Shown: piece by piece, positions 11,568 through 23,085 of the stretch
How positions within the stretch are numbered: the first letter of the stretch is position 1
Layout: each line of letters starts with the position of its first letter
Assembly (NCBI GenBank): GCA_032718865.1
Contig: JALUTQ010000026.1
Coordinates: 124,001 to 188,000, forward strand
DNA length: 64,000 nt
Direction of reading: 5' to 3'
DNA from: Tilletia caries
Taxonomy: Eukaryota > Basidiomycota > Exobasidiomycetes > Tilletiales > Tilletiaceae
Program-made: the position numbers and the translations under genes
Notes under the pieces: generated by a model
Told to the model about the DNA's origin: nothing
Seen by the model: only the letters and a program-made list of their open reading frames with translations
Databases searched by the model: none

Positions 11568-13588
11568 TCAGGCCCAGTCATCTAGGTTTCCAATCTCCTC
11601 GTTCTGCGCCCCTTTGACGCGGTGTGTATTGTGATCCCCCCATACTCGTTGCGCAATAAGCTCTTCAACCAGCTCAGCGATGCCCATGCTGCTGGTGAGA
11701 CCGGGCGACTCGATGCCTAGCAAGGAGATCATCGCCCCTCCACCGCTCTCGGGGATTTCGTCTCCCCCTCGCGGGCGGACCTGACCCTCGGGGCCGAGAT
11801 CGAAGCCATCAGGAAGGGCACGCTGCCAGAGATTCTGCGATCCAAGGTCGCGAGAGGAATGCCACAGGATCTCGAAATCCCTGAACTCCTTCGCCTCCGG
11901 ACCGACGAGCTTGGGCCGGATGCCTGCCCAAGCTGGCTTCAGGCTGTCGAGCGTGATCGCGGGAAGATAGGATGTGATTGCCTCGTGCATGTCGGAGAGT
12001 CGCGCTGGTGATGGATGAAGGTGTGAGGACCAGAAGTCGATGGCTGCTTCGGGACCGGTGGTTTTGCTTCCTTGGGGAGGTGTGATCCATTCTACGTCTG
12101 GTCCAAAGATGATGTTTCCTGCCATGTCGAGCGTGAGATGGGCTTGATCGACGGAAACGAGTCAGCATGGCAACAATACTGAGACATAACACATGAACAT
12201 GAAACAAGAGACTCACTGCCCAAGCCCTGATGTGCGTGGTTCTTGCCACCCTCCTGTCCCATATCGGGGAGCGGATAGATGAGATGCTGAATACCCATTG
12301 CACTCCCACCCTCCGCTCGGACGTAATTTCCCTTGGCATAGTACATGGGAATGCCACGCTTTCCATCGCTTTCGCCTGGTGCAATTTCCTCATCATCGCC
12401 GGGTAGGACGCCATCCTCGACGAGAGAGTTGAGAACCAAGTTTGCGTTGAGGCCACTCGCATTGATGACGACTCGGGCGAGAATGGTTTCCGATGGACCG
12501 GACACGGCTGCTCCACCTGGGCCTACAGGCTGACTGGTCGATTCAGAACCTGCTTCGCGAGTGGGCGGTGCAGCCAGTCCTGAGCGTTGCTCGAGCACAG
12601 TTTGAGCAGTCTGGATCACCCAGCCGGACTGTGAAGAGTCCGATCCGCGCTTTCCACTCGAAGAGGAAGCAGGCCCTTCGGAGTGTGGGTCGACGCGGAT
12701 TACGGAGGTGCCGAGGACAAGTTCTCCGGCGGGAGAGTCCGTGATCCGGCTGTGGAGATGCTTGACGACTTCTGCAGCACCGACAATCCCGGTACTTTCG
12801 GAGAGCAAAGCATGGCCAATCGTGGTATCGCTCAAGCTTGGTTCGAGGGCTCGAGCCTCGTCCCCTGTCAACAGTTTGGTTGGGGGTGTCAAAGGTTTGA
12901 GGCTCTGGGCATGCTGGTGTAGGGTGCTCAGATAGGATTGTGCCTGTTCTGTAGGCGGTCCAACGACGAGTTTGCCAGTCTTGCGATAGGGCAGGTCGAA
13001 TTTCTCGCAGTATTGATACAGCAAGTGCTTGCCTCGAAGACAAAGCCTGGTCTTCAGCGAGTCGGCGGGGTAGTAAATGCCGGCATGAACGACCTTACTT
13101 CCTCGTGAGCTGCAGGCAGGCAGAGTAAGATCAGCTTCGGTGATCAATTCGAGGCCGGGGAAAAATAAGAGGGATGAAGCGATGAAGACTCGCCTGGTTT
13201 CCAGTCCTCCTCTGCTGTTACGCTCGATCAAGACGGTTGTCTTCTCTGGCCAACGCTGGCTCAGAGCGGCGGCAATGGAGAGGCCGACGATGCCTCCACC
13301 GATGACAACATGATCGATCTGAGCGTCGGGAGCCCGATAGCAGTACTCGGCCTTATGGCGGTGGGGCAGTGAGGCGAAGAGGGCTCGGATTGGAGGTTGA
13401 CCACTACCACCTCCTGCGTTGGTGGGAGACTGGGTCGACGTTGCGGAAGATTCGGCCATCGAAGTCGAAATGCTGGCACAGAACGGGACAGACGCACATG
13501 CACCAGTCGGACAATGTCGTTGCCTGACCAGTCGAGGCAGAACACGACGCAATTCCTCACTATGAAGGGAACGATGGAGAGTCAGCAT
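11568..13588 (-). CDS. FAD-dependent L-2-hydroxyglutarate dehydrogenase, mitochondrial
   Basis: Oxidises L-2-hydroxyglutarate to 2-oxoglutarate (metabolite repair), using FAD, in mitochondria. Three exons, 13588-13194, 13109-12217 and 12142-11568, give 620 residues. Seen: an Arg-rich N-terminus (MLTLHRSLHSEELRRVLPRL) that suits a presequence, the dinucleotide motif VIGGGIVGLS near residue 85, the family block KVVHAGIYYPADSLKTRLC after the first junction, and, after the second, HLTLDMAGNIIFGPDVEW plus a C-terminal GIESPGLTSSMGIAELV. It is longer than typical members (~460) because of the leader and a Ser/Gly-rich insert around residues 280-345. The first intron (13193-13110) has a GC donor. 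Upstream in-frame ATGs exist, but the chosen one starts directly with the presequence-like peptide. Confidence 0.9.
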
Positions 13589-14328
13589 GACTCGGTACAA
13601 TCGGCGTCCACAATACGTTATCGTAAGGTGAGGCCGACTACTGATTGGGGTCTGGAAGACAAAGGGAACGAGGGTCAAACGAGAGATTATCCGTAGCGTG
13701 CGGATAATCTTGTCCCGGTTGTTCCGACTGTTTCTCACGGCTTCGTATTCTCTCTTCTCACCATTTCCGCTGCCCCCACCAGTGTAAGGCCAGCTGCTAT
13801 CAGCCTTCCTGAGGACTTGGCTGGGTATTTGCACTACCCGGTCTCGTTTCCACGCGATCCCCCTTTCTTTCTGCGGCGTATGATGTACTAGTGACTTCGC
13901 GTCTTCGGATGCGGGCCATATGGCGTGCAGATTCTTTGCCGTCGACGGTCTAATAAACAACCATCATCATCATCGTCGAACAAAGACACTCGACCCAAAA
14001 GGAAAGGCGAGGCTGAAAACCCGGGAAGCAAATGGATGATCGATGATTGCAGGAATGAAGCAAAAGAAAGAGAACTGGCGTATGTGTACCCGAGCCTGCC
14101 CCACCTGTCAACAGCTCTTTTCTTCGCTGACCACCTTGGTCGAGCCCTTTTAGAAGCCTTGGGGGGTAGACAAGCTGTGTGTTGCTGAGTATGTACACAA
14201 GACGCAACATCGGCCGTCTCCAATGTCTCGCACACAGGTACGTCCGCGTCCGAGGTGAAACCCCCATGGGAGAGAGGGGATAGTAGAGAGTAGGCAAAGG
14301 GGGGGAAAATTGACTCGTGGCTTCGCCC
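13589..14328. other. Intergenic: promoter of dehydrogenase gene and 3' flank of the large gene
   Basis: 740 bases between two minus-strand genes. I see no gene; open frames here have no recognisable content. A short TCATCATCATCG-like microsatellite lies near 13962-13976. Confidence 0.35.
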
Positions 14329-17300
14329 TCACCAGAAGCTCGCATTGGGGTCATGGAAATAGGCATAGTTCGCCTGCGCAACTTGTGGCTGCTGAGCATT
14401 TGAATGTGTCTGGGCTTGTTGATAGTGATGGTGCTGCTGCGACTGCTGTTGTTGCGGCTGTTGCTGCGGATGCCCCTGCTGGTACTGCTGCTGAGCGTAC
14501 CGCGGCATCGGCCCACGTGCCGCCTGCTGCGACTGCGACGCTTGTTGCTGCTGCTGCTGCAAGTACGTGTACTGCTGCGCTTGCGGGTATTGAGCATTCA
14601 TCATTGGCTGCGGCGACAGGTGCTGAGAGAGTGATCCGATCGGCGCACGACCCTCCAGCCCGTATGCGCTGGCCGTGCGGGCATCAACATACATCCGCTG
14701 TCCACCGCCGTTGCTGATGGTGTTCGCTGAACCGCCGTACAGACCATACCCTTGTTGTTGTTGTTGTTGAGGCGAATAGGCTGCGCTGTTGGCGCCATGA
14801 CGCGGGTCGTGTGCGGCTGGAGAGATACCATACTTGTGCGTTCCCGAGTCTGCAGAGGGTTGCCATCGATACCCCGCTTGTTGCTCGGCTGCCGTCCAGC
14901 CGGCAGGAGCGACGGGCCGGGCCTGAGTTGTCACGGGAGACGGCCAAGAACCTGCTGGAGATGGCATGGCCGCTACCTGGCCCTGATAAGCTCCATGCGA
15001 AGCATAGGCGGCCGGTGCTTTTTGATCCACGTAGTACCGCGGGGCCGGCGCAGCCGCAGCTGGCTGGAAAGCCGAGGCGTACGCAGAAATTGCATGGTGA
15101 CCTGGTTCTTTCGCCTCCGACTGTGGATGCCCGCCAGGCGTGCGCTCCGTGCCTGCATAAGCATTGCTGGGCACAAAAGCCGGATATGGACTCGCGCCGT
15201 AGGTGCTTCCCTTGTACACGGACGCGGCATTGGGCATCGTACCGCTGGACTGTACGGGCCGACTGGTTGAAGGACTGCCTTGTGGGACCGGCGCTGCGCT
15301 ATTTTCCACATAGGTGGGCCCCTCCACACTAGGCCGTGGGCCACTCTGATGTGACACATACTCCATAGCAGCAGGGGCCCGCACCGTGCCGACCTCGGCC
15401 TGCTGCTGAAGCATAGGCGAGTTGGCGGCCGTCGTCGTCATCGACACCGCACCACTAGCCTGCGGCGGAACTGCACCGCCAGTCCCTGCCACGGCTCCAT
15501 TCGGTTGATTGTACCGAGGGAACGACTTGCTGGCCTGATCAGCAACCGCAGACCGCGAGGCCTGTGCCGCAGGGGCTCCACCTTCTGTCCGTAGGTCGTG
15601 GATGCTGAGGGACATCGAAGGGCCAGCAAACTCGGCCTCTCTTGGCCGTGGGCCCTTCTGTACATCTGTGTCATCCTTGCTGGCTTGGAACGTCCACACG
15701 TTCTTGGAGAGGTCGACTCCAGGAGCTCCCTGACTTGACGGACCACTAGTAGAGGGAAAGCCCCAGGCTTGGAAAGCGGTAGAATGCCGGCCGGGTGAAG
15801 GCAGAGCGTTGGGAAGCTGATAGGGGGATAGTAAAATGAAAGTTTAGCATATCAGATCGGATACGCTGATCGGAAACGGATAGATACGCACATGTGATTG
15901 GGCCGCAGCGGTGATCGAGGCGACGGAGCGAGGTTTCGCTGCTCCCATTGCCTTGGAGCCATCTTTGCCCAATGCGAGATGAGGAGGAAGGTCACGTCCC
16001 TGAGTACCTGGTCCCTCCAGCTCGCTGTGCACCATGAAGCTGACCGGCGACGGCGCGTTCGTGCTCAGTTGCTCCGTTGGAACGTGTCCAAAGAGAGCTT
16101 TACTGAATGCGACGCCGCTGAACGAATCCTTCCGCACCTTCGGCGATGTGGATGGCTTTAGAGCGAGAGGAGTGGGCATCCCATTCGGAAGCGCCCGTCG
16201 TGCCTGGTCCTGGGACGGCAGGACGTGGTCGCGGTGCTCGTACGAGTCTGCGCCGCTTGCGGAAGCGTACTCTGGCCTTGTCGCAATGTGACCACGATCG
16301 TGAGAAGCGACGCGGGCTGCTTCCTGTCCGGAGGCTCCCAAAGAGAAAGGAGCTCCAGAGTTTTGACGACCGTCTTCGCCAACCTGCGAAGGCTGAGACG
16401 CCGCAATCTTGCGATGCTGCTGGAAAGGCAACTTGACCACAGGATGCGGCTTCGTTGCCTTGCCCTTCCCTTTCCGTTGGTACCCCGCAAAGGGATCCGA
16501 AGAAGTCTGTGGCGCAAAGAACGAATGCGACACCGAAGGCGCAATGACAGAGCTGACCTTGGCAGGACCCAAAAACTTGGAGAATGACTTCGAAGGCAAC
16601 TGTACCATCGTGATGACCTTCCCATGCTGGAACTTCTTCGGGAAGAACTGGTCATCCCTGTTGAGCGTCTTGATGGGGAGCGCCAGGAGCGGAGGATCCC
16701 ACGAGAGCGGGTAGATGGATCGCGGCTGGACGTTGGCGTTGGCGAGTGCGACACGCTGTGCCTGCATCTGTTGACGCGTCAGATAAGGGGCAGGACGGGA
16801 GGGCTTGATCCGCACAGAGAACCGGTTCCACACGGGCGCAGATTCGAAAGTCACTTCGCTACGGGTGGTGAGAGGTTCCTTGGGCGCCCCTAACATTCCG
16901 CCCATAGGTCGGAGCAGACGCGACGCCAGAGAGCTACGCAGTGCACGCGTTTCGGACAACAAGGACCGATCCGGTACCTTGGGCACCGTGCCCTTCCCGA
17001 ACGTCGTGGTGATCGTCGAGCCAAATCGTACTCTCGCACGCTTCTCACCGCCATTGAAGCTTGCGAGCACATCATCGCCAACAGTGACCGCATCCACCGC
17101 GTCCAATGGTGACTTCCGCGCTGGAGTCGCACCAGCTCGCTGAGGGAATCGTTTCGACGGCAAGGACACGACAGCCTGATTCGCCGCACCGCCAGTCGGG
17201 TGAATCGCGCCCTTGATTCGGGTGATTATGTCGTCCAGACTGGATTTGTACGCGTCCGACGCGCCGTGCTCAGCTCGCTGGCTGTGCGAGGTAGCCCTTG

Positions 17301-20300
17301 ATGTTGAAGGACGTTCTCGCTCGGCTGGAGGCGCGGTCGGTGGCAACGGATCCCTCCGCCGCCATGTCGAGGCTTCCGCGCTCGCTGTTGGGGGCGCGGG
17401 TGACTTGAGGGGCCCTTTCTCCGTCGCTGGCGACCGGATGGGCCCCGCAGGAGCGACTATCTCGGCCTCCGACGGCCGCTTCCTTGGCAAGATACTGACC
17501 ACAGGCGCACTGGGGGAAACCTCTGCACTACGCGCTGGTACCTCCACAGAACTTGGAGCTGACGTCCTCCGCCACGTCGACTGCTCCAGCGACGCAGAAT
17601 GAGGTAAGGACGGTTTCCGACCGGGGAAGGCACCTGCAGGTGCACCTTCCTCCGTTCGCTGTTCCGAGGTCCGCCTGAGTTGAGCAAGGTGAGGTGGCCG
17701 ATTGCCCGTGTGGAGCGAATGCTCCTCACTCGCCCGAGATACCCTCTGCCGTTCCCGTGCCTCAGCCTCCGCAACTTCCACCTCCTTCTTTGCCAACGCT
17801 CTCGCCTGCGCCTCTTCCGCCGTCCTCCGTTTCCGCTCCACAGCCTCCAACTGCTCCTTCTTCCTCCGCTCCGCAGCAGCAGCAGCAACCTCCTCCTGCT
17901 TCTTCCGAGCAGCCGCGGCATCAGCCTCCGCTTTTGCTTTGGCCAGCCGCTCCTTCTCTGCACGTTCGGCGTCCAACTTTTTCTCCAACGCCAACGCCTT
18001 CAGACGCGCCCGCTCACGTTCCGCGGTGCGTTGCGCCTCCTCCTCTTCCCGCCTCCGTCGCGCCCGCTCGGCAGCGGAGAGCATCTCCTTCTGCTGCACT
18101 TCGGCAAGTTGACCAGGTGTGATAACCGCCGTCTTCTCCGCTGGCACCAGTGGCTGGGCAGCGGGCGTCTGAGCGGACGAGATAGGTTTTGTCGTACCGA
18201 CCTCCTCCACGCGTGCTGCGACAGGAGGCGGCGGGACGCGATGCCCCGACGCGTCAACGTCATCCGTCCGCCTCTGTTCCCTCTCCGGCGCACTATCTAC
18301 CGGCCGCGCCCCACGGACGAGCAAGTGAGGCGGCAATGGTCGATCACCAGCTCCACTCGCAGCCGGTCTCCGCGCACCCTCACTCGATGCCGCAACTCCC
18401 GAGGACAGAGCAGAGCCAGCTCCCAAACCAGGTCTCCCCGTTTCGTGAGGTACCGCTTTGGCTGTGGATACGGCTGGCGGTAACGCAGGAGCCGCAGGAG
18501 CCAGACCAAGACTCGCCGCACGCTGAGCGAGCGGACCCCATAATCTAGCAGGAGCAGCGGTGGCCGGCGCAGGAACTGCTGGTGGCGCTGCTGCAACTGG
18601 GGCAGAGGGGCCGGGAGGCGGACGCGTCTTTGGTGCAGCTCGTAATGATGCCGGATCCGGTCGACCGCCTCCGTCCTGCCCAAAGGACACTTTACGATTG
18701 TTAGACGCCGCCGTGGACATGGTGGCCGCCGGCCCACCAGCATTGACAGGAGGAGGAGCACCGCCCGCATTCGCCCGTGCGATCTTGCCCTGCGCAATTG
18801 CAAGAGGGCCCCACGGCGCCGGCGTCGCCTTCCCCACGCCAGCCTTGGGCCCATCATCATGATGATTCGAATACGCCGAATCTCTCCGCCGACCACCTGC
18901 GCCCGCGCCCGACCAACTCCGATCGTGATTCATGTCCGCAAAGCGGTCTTCTTTGCTGACAAGATGGGGAGGAGGAGCCATACCGCCTCCGTCCCTGCCT
19001 GCGTCTGCGCTCATCTCCCGCGCGCGCGCGCCGGGGCCACCTCGGAGTGAACCCATCCCAGCCCCCGCAGGGATCCGCTCGCTCTCCTTCAACCGGCCCC
19101 ACTTACTCGATTCGGCCTCCTCCCTCCTAGACGCCTCCGCCTCCAACTCCCTCTCCTTCTCCTTGCGCAGCCGCTCCGCCTCGAGCGGATCAATCCTGTA
19201 CACTTGCCCATCGCCAAAGTCCACTACTCCGTTCTTGCCAAAGTCGTCGTCTGAATCGTCGCCGTCGAGGTCGCCCCAGCGGTTGCCGGAGAGACTCTCG
19301 CCGCGGAAACGGTCGAGCGAGCGTAGAGCGTCCTCATTCGCAGCAGCCGAAGCAGCAGCCGCTGCCGAGTTCGAAGCCGCAGCCGAAGCTGAAGCAGCCG
19401 CGTTCTGCTTGGGCCCACAAACACCGCCAGCCCCGCTACCGCCACCGCCGCGCGCCTCCTTCTCGCGCTGGCGCAACTTGGCCTCAGCCGCCGTAGGCAC
19501 GTCGCGATTATCTGATCCAAGCGGAGGGAACGCGCTCGGCCCGGGGACCGAACGCTGATAGGTGGTAGTACTGCCCCCGCCTTCCAACCCGCTACTTCCA
19601 TAACCCCGATCGCCCCATCGTCCCCCTCCGGCCACATATCGGGGTTCCTCCGCGCCACCACTACCATACCCTCCACCTCCCCCACCTCCTGCGAGCGAAG
19701 CAGCAAACCGCGCAGCACTAGCTCCACCCAAAGTTGACGTAGCAGTAGCAGTAGCCGTGGACGTAGCAGGCGCAGCCGACGTCCCCCCACCCGAGACCAA
19801 ATTAGCCCAGGGCGCCTTAGACGCAAGGCCACTGGCTCCAGCACCACCCGCGCCACCTGCGGCATTCCCGCTGCCTGAGGTGTTGAGACTGGTGCTCTTC
19901 ACGCTGAGGACGGCGTGGCGGGGTGCGAGGCTTGGGCTGGGTGTGGCGCGATGTTGTGCGCCTGTTGCGTCGTCCGAGACTTGGGCGGCGGGCGATCGGG
20001 TGCGGAGGGCGCTGGCGGGTCCGATCGCTGATGGCCCGCTACTGCTGCTGCTGGCCGTCGCTGCGCCGCCGACAGATGCTGACCCTGTTGATGTCGGTGC
20101 TGCTGTGACGAGTTTGGAGGAGACAACGGGAGAGGCTGCAGACGCGGTGATCGCTGGTCCGTTTGCAGTTTCGCCTGCGACGGGCGAGGCTGCCGCGGAT
20201 GAGCGTGGGCTGGAGGCCTCGGCAAGTCGATTGGTCGCCGCGGTGCTGGTGGCAGCCGTGCCTACTGCTGGCGATGAAGCGTCTTTGGTCTTGGTGGCGC

Positions 20301-21241
20301 GCAGACGCGCTGCCGCGAGAGAGGGTGACGCAAGAGAGGCTGTGGAGTGAGGTAATGACGCGTTAGTCCCTTGTTTTACAGACAATGAGACAAAATGCTT
20401 AACACTTACCTTTACCATGTGAGTCTGCAGGAGAAGCACTGCCTGGCGACCCAATGCCAACAAGGGCGGGCGTCTGTGGACCGCCGGCACCTGCCTTCTC
20501 AAGGAACTTCTTGTTCACATTGATCGAAGAGAACTTCTTCGCTGGCAAGACAGCTTTCGCAGGGCTCGCCAATGTTGCTGTTGTCGTGGGTGCCGCTGGA
20601 CGTGATGGCGTAACTTGGTTCGGTACTGCCGCTGGGGCTGACGAAGGTGGTGGGGCGGGGTCTGCAACGGGAGCAGGGCTCGGATCTGTGGGTGCCGCGG
20701 CGCTCGTGGTCCCAGTCGCTGCAGGCACTTGTGCCTGCAGTTCTGCCTTAACACCATTGGCCTCCGATGAAGGTTCAGTGGTCGAGGAGGGTTCCGCACT
20801 GGCCTCCTTTTCTCCGGACTCCGTGGCTGGTTCCTGCGACACTTGCGTCCCTGCCAATACCTCCACGATGGCAGACTGACCTTCCTCCTTTCCTCCTGCT
20901 GCTGCAGCCGCGTCCTGCTGTGTTGTTGCGGGCTCGTGCGCCACCTCTTGTGGAGGCGCAGGCTGTTGTTCAGCTTCCGACGTCAACGCCTGTTCCGCCG
21001 TTACCGCTGCGGGCGCATCCCCTTCCTCCACCTTCTCCTTATCCTCCAGCACAGTCTGGGTATCTGGCTCCGTCTGCCCTGCGCTGGGTTCCTGTTTGCT
21101 CTGCTGCAATGCTGTGATGGATGTGGACTGGCTGTCGTCCGCTGTTGCTGTTGCCGCAGCTGTTGCTGTGGCCGCGGTTATAGGTGCTGCTTCTGCTGCT
21201 GAGGCTGAATCGTTCGCAGAGGTCGAGTTCGGATCCGCCAT
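14329..21241 (-). CDS. Very large low-complexity protein with coiled coil and poly-Gln C-terminus, function unknown
   Basis: Three exons, 21241-20410, 20339-15892 and 15816-14329, join in frame to 2255 residues; both introns (70 and 75 nt) are canonical. The ATG at 21241 opens an Ala/Thr/Ser-rich head. Near residues 235-252 is a compact, less degenerate motif, KKFSSINVNKKFLEKAG. Pro/Ala/Gly/Ser-rich disorder follows, with an acidic patch near 430-470. A highly charged Glu/Lys/Arg/Ala helix, probably a coiled coil, covers ~1020-1145. The C-terminal third is Pro/Tyr/Gln-rich, with poly-Gln/His tracts near 2180-2235. No enzymatic domain or membrane segment is visible. The composition fits a scaffold or RNA-granule-type protein (inference only). 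The gene is divergent from TRAX with a 475-bp shared upstream region. The gene model is firm; the function is not. Confidence 0.82.
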
Positions 21242-21716
21242 AAGAATGAGTGCCAATCGCGGCGGGAGTGTATCTGTGAAGAGACCCGCTGTCTGTGTGT
21301 ATTAATCGATTTCGCTGCTGAGTTCAAAAGGCAGCTCGGATGCCACGTAGGTGCGTATGAGCGCTGCGGTTGAGTGCGGCCTGGCGATGCGAGTGCGAGT
21401 AATCTGTTGTTCCCCCTTTCTTTGCTGCTGTGCTTCCCGTCGACGTCGTGGTCGTGCGAGTCAAGTGAGCGAGGGAGTCAGGGAGAAAAGCGGGACACAA
21501 TATTATCCAGAGAAAATGGGACCAAAATAAAGAAAAGGCGGAAGACTGACTGAGACGCTGAGACGCCGAGACTCTTGCAGGACTCCAGTCTCATCACAGT
21601 CTCTCATCGTTGCGCAACGATCTCACCACCTTCCCACCTCGCCCTCGCAAGGTCGAAGCTCGCAAGGTACTACTACTGACTACTGTAGAGCAAGAGCAAA
21701 GGAAGCTCGCCAGGAA
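21242..21716. promoter_or_regulatory. Divergent promoter between the large protein gene and TRAX
   Basis: 475 bases between two start codons reading outward, so both genes probably share regulatory DNA. No TATA box near either start; pyrimidine-rich patches at 21410-21440. Confidence 0.45.
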
Positions 21717-23085
21717 ATGATGTCGAGTGAAGCGCGCGGCTCGAAGCGCCCATCGCCAGAACACGAGCACGAGCACGGTGGCAGCGCAGGCGGCGGTGCA
21801 GGCGGAGGTGCAGGCGGAGGGAAGGACGAGTCCTCGCACTTCAAGCGGAAGCGCACGGCTGCCAACACAGCAGCAACAGCAACAGCACCAGCAGCACAGT
21901 CCCGACCGATCGGACAGGCCTTCGCCCACTTCAGCACCGAGCTCGATCGCTTCCAGGACAGGCGCGAGCGCCTCATCAAGCTCAGCAGGGACGTCACTGC
22001 CCTCAGCAAGAAGCTCATCTTCCATCTCCACCGATGGGAGCATCCTGATGTCGACCTCCCATCTGCTGATGATCAGACCAGCAGCGCCAGCGTAGAACAG
22101 CAGGCGCTTCACGGAGGAATCAAGCGCAATGCCAAACTGCTTGAAGACGCGCATCACAAGCTCGACAGCATCGTCAATAGCCTTAAGGAGGCCGCACGGA
22201 TCGAGTCCCTCAGCGAGGCTGAGCCACGCCGGAAGCAGGCACACACGAACAACGACGAAGCGATGCACATAACACCCTCGGCCGAAGCCACAGCGACCAC
22301 AGCGGGACCTTCCCAGGAGGAGAAGCCCGTGCAATCCCCCGACGGAGACGACCAACCTGTCTTTCTCTCTCCCCGCTACGACCGCGCCTTCGGACCCGGC
22401 CTCGAAGAATTCATCGAGGCCGTTTCCTTCATGCACTTCCTCGAACATGGATCCATCATCACTCTCGAACAGGTGCAGGCCTACTTCCTCGACGACTCCC
22501 CCAACACAGCTGAGCATGTCCAGAAGGAAGAGGCTCCTTCGACTACCGACTCGGCACCTGTCTTGCTTCGCATCACCGCCGAACGATACATTCTCGGACT
22601 TTCCGATCTCACGGGTGAACTCATGCGTTACGCAACTAATGCACTCTCTAGTGCTGCTGCACAAAAGGCAAATGTCGTCCCTCGCACACTCAACATTCTT
22701 CGCACCCTCGCCGATCGTCAGTCTTTGCTTTTCCACCTATGCTCTCTCTGCGGTCCACACTGACCCCAATGATTCCCACGGCGTATTGACGATCGCAGAG
22801 TTTGAGCCCTTCAGCAGCTTCATCTGGAACTTTGATCGCAAGCAGCGCGTCACAATCCAAAGTCTTCGCAAGATTGAGCAACGTGAGTCGCCCCTCACAC
22901 TCTCTGCTCTACGACATCCTAACATGCCACTTCCCACTATGCCCCTACCAGTCTCGTACTCTCTCACGGTCCGCTCGGTCGAGTTTGGCTCAGACCCAGG
23001 GACTCTTGCCGAAATCGTCCGGCGCGCCTTGGCAGCGGGCAATCCTGGCGGCGACGGTGGCGGGCCCGACGACCATGATGAATAG
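21717..23085 (+). CDS. Translin-associated factor X (TRAX), C3PO nuclease subunit
   Basis: Catalytic partner of translin in the C3PO endoribonuclease complex. Three exons, 21717-22716, 22799-22882 and 22952-23085, give 405 residues. Seen: a disordered head rich in His/Glu/Gly (1-55), then the translin-fold helices with family motifs. These are FSTELDRFQDRRERLIKLSRD near 70, the acidic active-site helix in GPGLEEFIEAVSFMHFLE, and LGLSDLTGELMRYATNAL near 300. After the first junction FIWNFDRKQRVTIQSLRKIEQ matches the family's final helices. The acidic residues expected for nuclease activity (E..E and the Asp of SDLTGE) are present. A ~70-residue polar insert interrupts the helical region around 150-215. 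The second ATG immediately downstream could also serve as start. Confidence 0.92.

Noticed and set aside
21594..22736. Minus-strand frame of 380 codons
   Set aside because: Antisense to TRAX exon 1, which has clear family motifs on the + strand.
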